Below are positions 1 to 8,601 of a stretch of DNA of 31,401 nucleotides, piece after piece (within the stretch, counting starts at the first letter, position 1; each line of letters begins with the position of its first letter). The notes below the pieces were generated by a model. It searched no databases. It was not told the origin of the DNA and saw only the letters and a list, made by a program, of their open reading frames with translations. The position numbers and the translations under genes were made by a program. Source of the stretch: Comamonadaceae bacterium (GTDB taxonomy: Bacteria; Pseudomonadota; Gammaproteobacteria; Burkholderiales; Burkholderiaceae_C); assembly GCA_947460165.1 (NCBI GenBank), contig CANHKH010000003.1:1-31401 (forward strand). Reading direction: 5' to 3'.

Positions 1-925
1 AGGCGCCGGTGATCAAGGCCTGCGAGGCGATCACCGTGGCCATGGTGGCCAGCAGCACCAAGGGCATCAAGGCCCACTCGGGCGCCATCAGGTAAAAAGG
101 GTTTTTCACCGCCTCAGGCTGGCTGAGCAGCAAGGCGCCCTGGCCAAAGTAATTGAGCGTGAGCGCGGGCATGACCACGGCAAACCAAGCCAGGCGAATG
201 GGTTTTTTGCCAAAGTGACCCAGGTCGGCGTACAGCGCCTCAGCCCCGGTGACACACAGCACGACGGCGCCCAAGATGATGAAGGTGGTGCCCGGGTTCT
301 CCCACATGAAAAACAAGGCGTAGTGCGGGCTCAGCGCTTTGAGGATGACCGGGTTGCTGATGATTTGGCTGATGCCCAGCAGCGCCAGCACGGCAAACCA
401 CAGCAAAGTGATGGGGCCAAAGAACTTGCCTATGCCCGTGGTACCGCGCTTTTGGACCCAAAAAAGCGCGAACAAAATCACCAGGGTGATGGGGATCACG
501 GCCTTTTTGAAGGCCGGCTCTATGACTTCCAAGCCCTCGACGGCCGACAGCACCGAGATGGCAGGCGTGATGACGCCGTCGCCATAAAAAAGCGCGGTGC
601 CAAAAATACCAATCAGCAGCAGCACCGAGCGCAGCCGGGGCTGGTCTTTGACGGCCTGAGAGGCCAGCGCCAGCATGGCCACCAAGCCGCCCTCGCCGTG
701 GTTGTCGGCGCGCAGCACCAGCACCACATACTTGATCGAGACGATCAGCGTCAGCGTCCAAAAAAAGATGGACAAAATGCCGTAGACGTTGGCCGGTGTG
801 AAATCCACATGGCCTGAACCAAAGACCTCCTTGACGGCATACAACACGCTGGTGCCGATGTCGCCATAGACAACACCAATGGCGCCCAAAGTGAGCGCGG
901 CAAGAGAGGATTTAGTTTGCGACAA
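1..925 (-). CDS. kup: Kup potassium uptake protein (partial, C-terminal part cut by window edge)
   Basis: Inner-membrane low-affinity K+ uptake transporter of the Kup/HAK/KUP family, probably a K+/H+ symporter. About 308 N-terminal residues of an expected ~620 are visible; the frame is open to base 1. The N-terminus carries the family hallmark SSLAALTLGAIGVVYGDIG followed by TSVLYAVKEVF. Further in are the conserved NHGEGG region and the stretch ALFYGDGVITPAISVLSAVEG. The start chosen is a TTG at 923-925 (protein MSQTKSSLAAL). The only in-frame alternatives upstream are cut off by a stop a few codons away, and an AGGA lies about 8 bases before it. It is the last visible gene of the left minus-strand series, 166 bases downstream of gshA, with its own candidate promoter. 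Family assignment is very secure; the exact start is less so. Confidence 0.95.
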   Translation of the reverse strand, partial: MSQTKSSLAALTLGAIGVVYGDIGTSVLYAVKEVFGSGHVDFTPANVYGILSIFFWTLTLIVSIKYVVLVLRADNHGEGGLVAMLALASQAVKDQPRLRSVLLLIGIFGTALFYGDGVITPAISVLSAVEGLEVIEPAFKKAVIPITLVILFALFWVQKRGTTGIGKFFGPITLLWFAVLALLGISQIISNPVILKALSPHYALFFMWENPGTTFIILGAVVLCVTGAEALYADLGHFGKKPIRLAWFAVVMPALTLNYFGQGALLLSQPEAVKNPFYLMAPEWALMPLVLLATMATVIASQALITGA

Positions 926-991
926 GGCCGGTCGGTCCTGGGCACCACAGCTTCACGAAAGCTGCGCAGGACAAGAAAACAGAGGATTTGT

Positions 992-1019
992 ATTGTGCGC
1001 CAGCCCTTGAACTTGGCAA
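992..1019 (-). promoter_or_regulatory. Candidate sigma-70 promoter for kup
   Basis: Reading the minus strand, TTGCCA (1014-1019, five of six matches to the -35 consensus) is followed after 16 bases by CACAAT (992-997, four of six matches). It lies in the 166-base gap between gshA and kup and would give a leader of about 60 bases. That leader holds a small 6-bp hairpin at 948-964. This is a pattern match only. Confidence 0.35.
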
Positions 1020-1091
1020 GCCGGCGCACACGGGAGAAGACAATCGCGCCAAATTTGTTGCGGCGCAGCAACTGACAAAGACTTGGCTGGC

Positions 1092-2387
1092 TCAGTCGTA
1101 GACCTCGGCCAAGGGGTCTGTGGCCTCGAGCTCGTAGCTGGCGGCCAACAAGGCCAAGCGCCCGATCACGCCGTACATGTAGAACCGGTTCGGGCTGCTC
1201 GAGCCCGGCTTTTCGCCCGGCTGGGGCAGGCGCCCGCTGTCGGCAAAGGCCAGGGGCACGTAACTGGCCCCAGGGGCGTTGAGGTTTTCATCCACGCCGC
1301 GCTCGGCATGCACCCGGTAAAAGCCGCCCACCACATAGCGGTCCATCATGTAGACCACGGGTTCAGCCACCGCATCGTTGACGCGCTCGTGGGTGAGCAC
1401 GCCTTCTTGGATGATGAGCTCGAACGCAGCCTGCCCTGCTGGGGCGCTGAAGGCCAGGGCCGAGGTTTTGTGTGCCAGCTGCTCCAGGTCCTTGACATCG
1501 CGCACCGTCATGATGCCCATGCCGTGGCTGCCGTTGTCGGCCTTGAGCACCACAAAAGGCTTTTCATTGATGCCGTACTCTTTGTACTTGCGGCGGATCT
1601 TGGTCAGCAGGGCATCGACATGGACACGCACGCCCTCCAGGCCTTGTTCTTGAGCCAGTTGGACCTCGCCACAGCTGCTGTACATGGGGTTGATCAGCCA
1701 GGGGTCCACCCCAATGAGCTTGGCAAAGCGCTTGGCCACCTCTTCATAGGCTTGAAAGTGCCTGGACTTGCGCCGCACCGACCAGCTCGCATGCAGCGGC
1801 GGCAGCAGGTACTGCTCGTGCAAGTCTTCCAAAATACCGGGAACGCCCGCAGCCAAGTCGTTGTTCAACAAAATGGTGCACGGGTCAAAGTCCTTCAAAC
1901 CCAGGCGTTTGTCGCTGCGTATCAAGGGCTCGATGGTGATCTGCTCGCCCGTGGGCAGCGCCAAGGTGGTCGGCTCCTTGATCTCGGGACTGAGCGAGCC
2001 AAAGCGCACATTCAGGCCGGCCTGGTGAAAGATGCGCTTGAGCTGCAACATATTGGCCAGGTAGAAGGTGTTGCGGGTGTGGCTCTCGGGCACCACCAGC
2101 AGGTTGCGCGCCTCGGGGCAAATTTTCTCAATGGCGGCCATGGCGGCCTGCACCGCCAGCGGCAGCATCTCGGGCGTGAGGTTGTTCCAGCCCCCGGGGA
2201 ACAAATTGGTGTCCACCGGGGCGAGCTTGAAGCCGGCATTGCGGATGTCCACCGCGCCGTAAAACGGCGGGGTGTGCTCCATCCACTCCAGGCGAAACCA
2301 GCGCTCAATGGCCGGGGTGGAGTCCAACACGCGCTGCTCGAGCTCGTTGATGGGGCCGTTCAGCGCGGTGATCAGATGAGGAACCAT
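1092..2387 (-). CDS. gshA: Glutamate--cysteine ligase, GshA proteobacterial type
   Basis: Catalyses ATP-dependent joining of glutamate and cysteine to gamma-glutamylcysteine, the first step of glutathione synthesis, in the cytosol. The 431-residue protein matches the GshA family typical of beta- and acidophilic proteobacteria rather than the E. coli GshA fold family. Recognisable stretches are NLFPGGWNNL at residues 61-70 and the nucleotide-binding-like segment LKADNGSHGMGIMT at 281-294. The ATG at 2387 is preceded by AAGGAAAG. It lies 74 bases downstream of proA on the same strand, so two glutamate-consuming enzymes are adjacent. gshB, often next to gshA in Burkholderiales, is not in this window. 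Glutathione made here would serve the peroxidase and GST-like proteins encoded further right (inference). Confidence 0.93.
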   Translation of the reverse strand: MVPHLITALNGPINELEQRVLDSTPAIERWFRLEWMEHTPPFYGAVDIRNAGFKLAPVDTNLFPGGWNNLTPEMLPLAVQAAMAAIEKICPEARNLLVVPESHTRNTFYLANMLQLKRIFHQAGLNVRFGSLSPEIKEPTTLALPTGEQITIEPLIRSDKRLGLKDFDPCTILLNNDLAAGVPGILEDLHEQYLLPPLHASWSVRRKSRHFQAYEEVAKRFAKLIGVDPWLINPMYSSCGEVQLAQEQGLEGVRVHVDALLTKIRRKYKEYGINEKPFVVLKADNGSHGMGIMTVRDVKDLEQLAHKTSALAFSAPAGQAAFELIIQEGVLTHERVNDAVAEPVVYMMDRYVVGGFYRVHAERGVDENLNAPGASYVPLAFADSGRLPQPGEKPGSSSPNRFYMYGVIGRLALLAASYELEATDPLAEVYD

Positions 2388-2461
2388 GCCACAACTTTCC
2401 TTGAGGAAAAAACCAATAAATCAGAACTGCTCAGAGGCGCTTGCCCACCGCAGCCAGTGCC

Positions 2462-3769
2462 TCAGCGGCGAATTTCGCCGTCGCCGAGCACCACAAACTT
2501 CAGCGAGGTCAGGCCCTCAATGCCCACCGGTCCACGGGCATGGAACTTGTCGGTGGAGATGCCGATCTCGGCGCCCAGGCCAAACTCAAAACCATCGGCA
2601 AAACGCGTGCTGGCGTTGACCATCACACTGGCCGAATCGACCTCGCGCAAAAACCGCTGGGCATGGCCGTGGTCGCGGGTGAGGATGGCGTCGGTGTGGT
2701 GGCTGGAGCAGCGGTTGATGTGGGCAATGGCCTCATCCACCCCGGCCACCACCTTGATGCTGATGACAGGCGCCAAGTACTCCTCGAACCAGTCTTGCTC
2801 GGTGGCGTCGGCCAGCTGCGCGCCTGGCACCTGCGCCAACAAGGACTTGGCCTCGGCATCGCAGCGCATCTCCACGCCTTTGGCGGCGTAGACCGCGCCT
2901 ATGCGGGGTAAAAATTCAGCGGCCACGCCGCGCGCCACCAGCAGGCCTTCGGCGGCGTTGCAGGGGCTGTATTTTTGGGTTTTGGCGTTGTCGGCCACGG
3001 TCACGGCCATGGCCAGGTCGCAGGGCTCGTCCACATACACATGGCAGTTGCCATCCAGGTGCTTGATGACAGGCACCTTGGCGCCCGCGCTGATGCGCTC
3101 GATCAAGCCCTTGCCGCCGCGCGGGATCACCACGTCGACGTATTCGGGCATGGCGATCAGTCGACCCACGGCCTCGCGGTCGGTGGTGGGCACCAGCTGC
3201 ACCGCGTGCTCGGGCAGACCGGCCTCCAAAAGGGCCAGTCGCACCAGGTCAGCCAAGGCGGTGTTCGATTCAATGGCCTCGGAGCCGCCGCGCAAGATGC
3301 AGGCGTTGCCGCTCTTGATGGCCAGCGACGCGGCCTCGATGGTGACGTTGGGCCGGCTCTCGTAAATCATGCCAAACACGCCTATGGGCACGCGCATTTG
3401 GCCCACGCGGATGCCGCTGGGCTGCTGCTTCATGCCAATGACCTCGCCAATCACATCGGCCATGGCCGCGAGTTGCTCGCAGCCCAAGGCCACGGTGTCA
3501 ATGACCTCAGGGCTGAGCTTGAGTCTGTCGAGCATGGGGCCGGTCAGCCCGCCTGCAGACGCGCGCTCAAGGTCACGCGCATTGGCCGCCAGCAGCTGCG
3601 GCACCTGGCTGCGCAGGGCGGCAGCCAAGCTGAGCAGGGCCTGGTTCTTGGCCACCGCAGGCGCGCGCGCCATGCCCACCGAGGCCGATTTGGCCTGGGC
3701 GCCCAAGAGGTTCATGAGCTCGGTCACGCCGAGGGCGTTCAAGGAGGTGGCAGGGACAGCAGCGTTCAT
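2462..3769 (-). CDS. proA: Glutamate-5-semialdehyde dehydrogenase (gamma-glutamyl phosphate reductase)
   Basis: NADPH-dependent reduction of gamma-glutamyl phosphate to glutamate-5-semialdehyde, second step of proline synthesis, cytosolic. The protein is 435 residues, close to the family norm of about 420. Visible family features are RVPIGVFGMIYESRPNVT (125-143), the SGNACILRGGSEA segment (153-165), the IPRGGKGLI loop (215-223), HLDGNCHVYVD (237-247) and the catalytic Cys270 in YSPCNAAEGLL. The frame stays open upstream to 4027, but that extra sequence is read-through of an intergenic repeat. The ATG at 3769 gives the normal N-terminus MNAAVPATSLN. proB is not adjacent; holA lies 321 bases upstream and gshA 74 bases downstream on the same strand. 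Confidence 0.96.
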   Translation of the reverse strand: MNAAVPATSLNALGVTELMNLLGAQAKSASVGMARAPAVAKNQALLSLAAALRSQVPQLLAANARDLERASAGGLTGPMLDRLKLSPEVIDTVALGCEQLAAMADVIGEVIGMKQQPSGIRVGQMRVPIGVFGMIYESRPNVTIEAASLAIKSGNACILRGGSEAIESNTALADLVRLALLEAGLPEHAVQLVPTTDREAVGRLIAMPEYVDVVIPRGGKGLIERISAGAKVPVIKHLDGNCHVYVDEPCDLAMAVTVADNAKTQKYSPCNAAEGLLVARGVAAEFLPRIGAVYAAKGVEMRCDAEAKSLLAQVPGAQLADATEQDWFEEYLAPVISIKVVAGVDEAIAHINRCSSHHTDAILTRDHGHAQRFLREVDSASVMVNASTRFADGFEFGLGAEIGISTDKFHARGPVGIEGLTSLKFVVLGDGEIRR

Positions 3770-3798
3770 GGCTTGATTTTCGCATGCGCGCCCCAGCG

Positions 3799-3896
3799 CA
3801 CCTGCCCCTCTCCCCGCAGAGGGGCGAGGGAGCACAGCCGGGCTCCCGATTTCCTTCTTCCCCCTCTGGGGAAGGGCCGGGGTGGGGGCATCGCAC
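3799..3896. repeat. Two-hairpin intergenic repeat, copy 1
   Basis: 98-base unit running from CACCTGCCCC to GGGGGCATCGCAC. It contains two hairpins: CCCCTC/GAGGGG (loop TCCCCGCA) and TTCCCC/GGGGAA (loop CTCT). Copy 2 begins 13 bases further on. Read on the minus strand it encodes the PTPALPQRG-type peptide familiar from spurious ORFs in many proteobacterial genomes, which suggests a REP-like dispersed element rather than a gene. Confidence 0.8.
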
Positions 3897-3909
3897 GCAC
3901 TTTGCCTCA

Positions 3910-4019
3910 CACCTGCCCCTCTCTCCAGCCCTCTGCCCAAAGGGGCGAGGGAGCACGACATGGCCTCCCCGAATTGCTCCCTCCCCCTCTGGGGGAGGGC
4001 CGGGGTGGGGGCATCGCAC
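3910..4019. repeat. Two-hairpin intergenic repeat, copy 2
   Basis: 110-base unit with the same ends as copy 1 (CACCTGCCCC and GGGGGCATCGCAC). The first hairpin loop is expanded by roughly 12 bases. The second hairpin is longer, with arms CCCTCCCC and GGGGAGGG around a C/T/G-rich loop. Copies 1 and 2 are in the same orientation. Confidence 0.8.
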
Positions 4020-4090
4020 AGCACCATCTTGCCGCGTGACCCCCCCAGCCCCCAGATGTGGGAAGGCGGAATCCGCAGAGCTGCTTCGGT

Positions 4091-5176
4091 TTAAGCGCGC
4101 ACGGCGCGGCTGGCCCGCGCGCCAGAGACCTGGGCGCAGGGCTCGCACAGTTGCATGGCCAGGCGCTGCAGGGCCTGCCAGCCGTCGGTGGGCCAGCCCG
4201 GCTGCTTGAGGCCCTTGACAATGCCGTCGACCTGGTGGGCCGCCTCCAGCAGCTTGGCCAGGGCCGGCAGCGTCAGCTGCGGCAGCACACGCGCGTAGAG
4301 CTGCTCCTTGAGGCCCCAGACGCGGTTTTCACGCAAGGCCAGGGGCAGGGGCCGGCCCTCGGCCACCGCGTCTTTGACGCGTTTCAAGCCACGAATGTCT
4401 TCGGCCAAGGCCCAGTGCACCAGCACCTCGGACTCGCCCTCGGCCTGCAGGCCGTCGAGCATGCGCTGCACACGCAACATCTGGCCGGCCAGCACGGCTT
4501 CGGACAGCTTGAACACGTCGTAGCGCGCCACATTGAGCACGGCAGACTCGACCTGCGCCAGGCTCAGCTCGCCGGCCGGGTAAAGCAGGCCCAGTTTTTG
4601 AATTTCTTGGTGCGCGGCCAGCAAATTGCCCTCCACCCGGTCGGCAAAAAAAGCCAGCGTGTGCGGCCCCTCTGGCCCCTGAACCACGCGCTGGCCTTGC
4701 AGCGCCAGGCGCTGGGCGATCCAGTCGGGCAGCGCACGGCGCTCCACGGGCTCGACCGCCAAACTGACGCCGCCGCCCTCTAAAGCCGTGAACCAGGCGC
4801 CGGTGCGGGTGACCTTGTCCAGCTTGGGCAAGATCACCAGCACCAAGATGTCGTCGTTGCCCTGCAGACTGTCCACCAACTGCTGCAGGGCCACGCTGCC
4901 CTCTTTGCCTGGCTTGCCGGTGGGAATGCGCAGCTCCAGGATTTGCTTGTCAGCAAACAAACTCAAGGCGCTGGCAGCGGCCAGCACGGCGCTCCAGTCA
5001 AAGTGCGCGCCTTGCACGGTGTGCACGCTGCGCTCAGAAAAACCCTGGGCGCGGGCGGCAGCCCGCAAAGCATCGGCGGCTTCTTGCACCAGCAAGGGCT
5101 CGTCACCGTGCAGCACATACAAGTTGCGCAGGCCGCGCTGCAGGTGGGCGCCAAGTTGGGGCAAGCTCAGTTGCAT
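4091..5176 (-). CDS. holA: DNA polymerase III subunit delta
   Basis: Delta subunit of the clamp loader: the wrench that opens the beta sliding clamp during replication. The 361-residue length is in the normal range (E. coli HolA is 343). The N-terminal segment LRNLYVLHGDEPLLVQEAADALR (about 16-38) is the family signature. It is followed by the ILELRIPTGKPGKEG region and a helical C-terminal collar domain (for example LVHWALAEDIRGLKRVKDAVAEG). The ATG at 5176 is 11 bases after the lptE stop, so translation is probably coupled. lptE-holA downstream of leuS is the conserved proteobacterial order. The stop TAA is at 4091-4093. Confidence 0.95.
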   Translation of the reverse strand: MQLSLPQLGAHLQRGLRNLYVLHGDEPLLVQEAADALRAAARAQGFSERSVHTVQGAHFDWSAVLAAASALSLFADKQILELRIPTGKPGKEGSVALQQLVDSLQGNDDILVLVILPKLDKVTRTGAWFTALEGGGVSLAVEPVERRALPDWIAQRLALQGQRVVQGPEGPHTLAFFADRVEGNLLAAHQEIQKLGLLYPAGELSLAQVESAVLNVARYDVFKLSEAVLAGQMLRVQRMLDGLQAEGESEVLVHWALAEDIRGLKRVKDAVAEGRPLPLALRENRVWGLKEQLYARVLPQLTLPALAKLLEAAHQVDGIVKGLKQPGWPTDGWQALQRLAMQLCEPCAQVSGARASRAVRA

Positions 5177-5187
5177 GGCATGCGGGC

Positions 5188-5733
5188 TCAGCGCGCGGGC
5201 GCAGGCACAGGGGTGTTGAGATCGCGCACAGACGCCAAGCGGCGCAAAATTTGCTGCTGTATGTCTTGCCGCATTTCGCGGTAAAGCAAGGCTTCTTCTT
5301 CTTCCTTGGCCAGCGCGGCCGACTCGGCATAGCCAATTTCACGTTCAAGCAGCAGCTCGGTCATGGGAATCAGTTCTGCACCGCGCGGTGTGCGCAGGCG
5401 AAAGCGCATGCGCAAGCGCAGTTGAAACTCTCTGACCTGGCCGGCCGCGTTCAGTCCGGCCACCACTTTTTCACGAACCTCGCTAGGGATCTCCAGCACC
5501 ACGTCGGCCGACTGAAGATCACCGGCTTCGGCCAGCACGCGCACATTGGAGCTGAACTCGAGCGAGCGCGTGAGCGGCGCGCGCAGGCTGGAGCCGGGGG
5601 GCAGCGACAGGTAGACCGTGCGAAAGGCGTAGTTGGGCGGCTGGCGCAGTGCAAAGCCGCAGGCCCCCAGACCAGCACAGCCGGCCGCCAGCAGGGCCAG
5701 GGCAGATCGGCGTGGCAGGCTCTGAGCAGTCAT
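5188..5733 (-). CDS. lptE: LPS-assembly lipoprotein LptE
   Basis: Outer-membrane lipoprotein that plugs and supports the LptD barrel in the final step of lipopolysaccharide transport. From the ATG at 5733 it is 181 residues, with a lipoprotein signal peptide (PRRSALALLAAGCAGLGAC) whose lipobox LGAC puts the lipidated cysteine at residue 25. After it come the LptE-like CGFALRQPP and TVYLSLPPGSSLRAPLTRSL segments. The C-terminal helix ends in EALLYREMRQDIQQQILRRL, a typical LptE tail. An in-frame TTG at 5760 overlaps the leuS stop and would add nine residues. I prefer the ATG, although neither start has a clear Shine-Dalgarno sequence. It lies 23 bases after leuS and 11 before holA. Confidence 0.9.
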   Translation of the reverse strand: MTAQSLPRRSALALLAAGCAGLGACGFALRQPPNYAFRTVYLSLPPGSSLRAPLTRSLEFSSNVRVLAEAGDLQSADVVLEIPSEVREKVVAGLNAAGQVREFQLRLRMRFRLRTPRGAELIPMTELLLEREIGYAESAALAKEEEEALLYREMRQDIQQQILRRLASVRDLNTPVPAPAR

Positions 5734-5756
5734 GGGGCAACCATAGGATGAGCGCG

Positions 5757-8483
5757 TCAAAGCACCACGTTGACCAGGCGGCCGGGCACCACAATGACTT
5801 TTTTGACCGGTGCGCCTTGCGCCTGCTTGATCACAACCTCGCTGGCCAGCGCCGCTGCCTCAATGGCGGCTTTGTCGGCGCCAGCGGGCACCGTGATGGC
5901 GCCGCGCAGCTTGCCGTTGATCTGCAGCACCAGTTCGATCTCGTCTTGCTGCAGGGCCTGCGCATCGACTTGCGGCCAGGGCGCGTCCAACAAGCTGCCC
6001 ACCGCCTGGGCATAGCCCAGCTCGGACCACAGCGCATGGGCGATGTGCGGGCAAGCGGGATAGAGCGTGCGCACCAGCAGCGACATGCCTTCGCAGCGCA
6101 AGGCCGCGTCGCCGTCGCTGCCATCAAAGGCAAAGTCCTCCAGCGCGTTGAGCAGCTTCATGCAGCCCGACACCACCGTGTTGTATTGCATGCGCTCGTA
6201 GTCGTAGGCGACCTGCTTGAGCACCAGGTGCAGTTCGCGGCGCAGTTTCTTGCTTTCGGCGCGCAAGCTGGCTTGGCTCAGGTCACGGGCGGTGGCCGTG
6301 CGCAGGGCGGCTGCGTGCTTGTGCGCAAAACCCCAGACGCGCTTGAGAAAGCGGTGGCTGCCTTCCACCGCCGCATCGTTCCACTCCAGCGTGGCCTCAG
6401 GCGGGGCGGTGAACATGGTGTACAGGCGTGCCGTGTCTGCGCCGTATTTTTCAATCAGGTCCTGCGGGTCCACGCCGTTGTTCTTGGACTTGGACATGGT
6501 GCCCACGCCCTCGTAATCAATGGCCGTGCCCACAGGCAGGCGGCCGTCGGCGCTCTCCGCTTCGTTCTTGAGCTTGGCACCCACCACTTTGCCAGCGGCG
6601 TCCAGCACATGCTCCACATCATGCGGCCAAAAATAGTCTTTGCCGCCCTTGGCCGTGCGGCGTGAATAAATGTGGTTGAGCACCATGCCCTGGGTGAGCA
6701 ATTTGGTGAAGGGCTCGTCCACCTTCACCAGCCCCAGGTCACGCATCACCTTGGTCCAAAAACGCGCATACAGCAGGTGCAAGATGGCGTGCTCAATGCC
6801 GCCAATGTACTGGTCCATGCCGCTGCCACCGGTCGCTTTGGTGGGGTCGGCCATCCAGTAATTGGTGCCCTCGGCCACCATCTGCTCGGTGTGGCGCGGG
6901 TCGCAATAGCGCATGAAATACCAGGAGCTGTCCACAAAGGTGTCCATGGTGTCGGTTTCGCGGCGTGCAGCTTTGCCGCACACCGGACACACCACCCCGG
7001 CGTGAAAACCCTCGTGCTTGAGCAAGGGGTTGCCCGAGCCATCGGGCACGCAATCTTGCGGCAGCACCACGGGCAAGTCTTTTTCTGGTACGGGCACTGC
7101 CCCGTGTTCATCACAATGGATGATGGGAATGGGCGTGCCCCAGTAGCGCTGGCGGCTCACCCCCCAGTCACGCAAGCGCCATGTGGTTTTTTTCTCGCCC
7201 AGACCTTTGGTCTGCAAGGCGCGGGCCACCGCGTCCGCCGCCTCTTTGCAGGGCAGGCCACTGAATTCGCCCGAGTTGACGGTGACCCCGCGCTGCTTGT
7301 CTGCGTACCATTCCTGCCACCGGCTGTGGTCGTAGCTCAGGCCTTCGATGTGCACCACGTCGCAAATGGGGATGCCATATTTTTTGGCAAAGGCAAAGTC
7401 GCGCTCGTCGTGGGCAGGCACGCCCATCACCGCGCCGTCGCCATAGCCCATGAGCACATAGTTGCCCACCCACACATCCACCGGCAGGCCGGAGATGGGG
7501 TGTTGCACCTGCAGCCCCGTGGCCATGCCCAACTTGTCTTTGACGGCCAGTTCGGCCTCGGTGGTGCCACCGGCTTTGCACTCTTCAATGAAGGCGGCCA
7601 ATGCTGGGTGGGACTGGGCGGCATGCACGGCCAAGGGGTGCTCGGGGGCCACCGCGCAGAAAGTCACGCCCATGATGGTGTCGGCGCGCGTGGTGAACAC
7701 ATGCATCTTGCCCTCTGCCATGGGAGCGCCGTCTGCACCCAGGATGCCGTGCGTGAAGGCAAAGCGCACGCCTTCGCTTTTGCCTATCCAGTTTTCCTGC
7801 ATCAGGCGCACGCGGTCTGGCCAGCCGTGGAGCGTGGCCTTGTCGTTGCCCATCTGCACATGGTCGAGCAGCTCTTGCGCGTAGTCGGTGATCTTGAGGT
7901 AGTAGCCAGGGATCTCGCGCTTTTCCACCACGGCGCCGGTGCGCCAGCCTTTGCCGTCAATCACCTGCTCGTTGGCCAGCACGGTTTGGTCCACCGGGTC
8001 CCAGTTGACCACCTGGGTCTTGCGGTAAGCAATGCCTTTGTCCAGCATCTTCAAAAACAGCCACTGGTTCCAATGGTAGTAGCTGGGCTCGCAGGTGGCG
8101 ACCTCGCGCGACCAGTCGATGGCCAGGCCCATGGCCTGCATCTGCTTTTTCATGTAAGCGATGTTGTCAAAGGTCCACTTGGCGGGCGGCACTTTGTTTT
8201 TGAGGGCGGCGTTTTCGGCGGGCAAACCAAAAGCGTCCCAGCCCATGGGCATGAGCACGTTGTAGCCCTTCATGCGCAGCTGGCGCGTGAGCATGTCGTT
8301 GATGGTGTAGTTGCGCACATGGCCCATGTGCAGCTTGCCACTGGGGTAGGGCAGCATGGAGCAGGCGTAGTACTTGCCCAAAGGCTTGTCGCTGTGCTCG
8401 CCAACGCGGTAGGCGTCAGCGGCCTGCCAATGCGCCTGGGCGGCGCCTTCGATCTTTTGGTGGTCGTAGGTGGTGTCTTGCAT
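5757..8483 (-). CDS. leuS: Leucyl-tRNA synthetase
   Basis: Class I aminoacyl-tRNA synthetase that charges tRNA-Leu in the cytosol. From the ATG at 8483 it has 908 residues. Class I signatures are HMGH at 52-55 (HIGH motif, inside LPYPSGKLHMGHVRNYT) and MSKSK at 663-667 (KMSKS loop). The CP1 editing domain lies at about 225-430, with TTRADT at 264-269 and GVPAHDERD at about 354-362 holding the editing aspartate. A zinc-type CPVCGK lies at 499-504 and the catalytic DTFVDSSWYFMRY at about 514-526. An upstream in-frame ATG at 8516 would add MASGRAPEPAP, which is not typical, so the shorter start was chosen. lptE and holA follow directly. Confidence 0.97.
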   Translation of the reverse strand: MQDTTYDHQKIEGAAQAHWQAADAYRVGEHSDKPLGKYYACSMLPYPSGKLHMGHVRNYTINDMLTRQLRMKGYNVLMPMGWDAFGLPAENAALKNKVPPAKWTFDNIAYMKKQMQAMGLAIDWSREVATCEPSYYHWNQWLFLKMLDKGIAYRKTQVVNWDPVDQTVLANEQVIDGKGWRTGAVVEKREIPGYYLKITDYAQELLDHVQMGNDKATLHGWPDRVRLMQENWIGKSEGVRFAFTHGILGADGAPMAEGKMHVFTTRADTIMGVTFCAVAPEHPLAVHAAQSHPALAAFIEECKAGGTTEAELAVKDKLGMATGLQVQHPISGLPVDVWVGNYVLMGYGDGAVMGVPAHDERDFAFAKKYGIPICDVVHIEGLSYDHSRWQEWYADKQRGVTVNSGEFSGLPCKEAADAVARALQTKGLGEKKTTWRLRDWGVSRQRYWGTPIPIIHCDEHGAVPVPEKDLPVVLPQDCVPDGSGNPLLKHEGFHAGVVCPVCGKAARRETDTMDTFVDSSWYFMRYCDPRHTEQMVAEGTNYWMADPTKATGGSGMDQYIGGIEHAILHLLYARFWTKVMRDLGLVKVDEPFTKLLTQGMVLNHIYSRRTAKGGKDYFWPHDVEHVLDAAGKVVGAKLKNEAESADGRLPVGTAIDYEGVGTMSKSKNNGVDPQDLIEKYGADTARLYTMFTAPPEATLEWNDAAVEGSHRFLKRVWGFAHKHAAALRTATARDLSQASLRAESKKLRRELHLVLKQVAYDYERMQYNTVVSGCMKLLNALEDFAFDGSDGDAALRCEGMSLLVRTLYPACPHIAHALWSELGYAQAVGSLLDAPWPQVDAQALQQDEIELVLQINGKLRGAITVPAGADKAAIEAAALASEVVIKQAQGAPVKKVIVVPGRLVNVVL

Positions 8484-8557
8484 GGGAGCGGGCTCAGGAG
8501 CTCGGCCTGAGGCCATCGGTCAAAAGGGAAGTGGGGGCACAAAAGGCGTGAAAGCCG

Positions 8558-8563
8558 ATTTTA
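8558..8563 (-). promoter_or_regulatory. Candidate -10 element upstream of leuS
   Basis: TAAAAT on the minus strand, 75-80 bases upstream of the leuS start, matches five of six positions of the -10 consensus. No good -35 is visible at 16-18 bases. The 118-base gap between exbD and leuS is the widest in the bamE-to-holA series, so an internal promoter here is plausible. Confidence 0.3.
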
Positions 8564-8567
8564 GGCG

Positions 8568-8586
8568 GCAGCCCTTGAAGGGCTGC
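8568..8586 (-). terminator. Stem-loop after exbD (possible weak terminator)
   Basis: The perfect inverted repeat GCAGCCCTT/AAGGGCTGC around a single base lies 16 bases past the exbD stop. It would fold as a 7-bp GC-rich stem with a 5-base loop. No run of T follows, so it is not a classical intrinsic terminator; it may act as a partial terminator or an mRNA-end stabiliser. Confidence 0.4.
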
Positions 8587-8601
8587 TGACGGGCCGCCCA
8601 A

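Larger units (their letters stand above)
3770..4090. other. Repeat-bearing intergenic region between holA and proA (321 bp)
   Basis: This stretch holds two imperfect tandem copies of a C/G-rich repeat (annotated separately). The minus-strand frame is open across both copies and joins proA, giving a proline/glycine/arginine-rich translation (PTPALPQRG-like) that is not a credible protein. The remaining bases, 4020-4090, show nothing I can assign. Confidence 0.7.

Noticed and set aside
1083..2891. Very long plus-strand frame (about 600 codons) over gshA and proA
   Set aside because: It is antisense to two clear enzymes, and its translation is rich in His/Gln/Gly as expected of a shadow frame in GC-rich DNA.
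3770..4027. N-terminal extension of proA (86 extra codons from an ATG at 4027)
   Set aside because: It is translation of the two-hairpin repeat; the normal ProA N-terminus begins at 3769.
6672..8510. 612-codon plus-strand frame over leuS
   Set aside because: Antisense shadow of leucyl-tRNA synthetase with no family pattern.
8484..8601. T-box or amino-acid leader controlling leuS
   Set aside because: The gap is only 118 bases, has no T-box core, no leucine-rich leader peptide and no terminator with a T-run.
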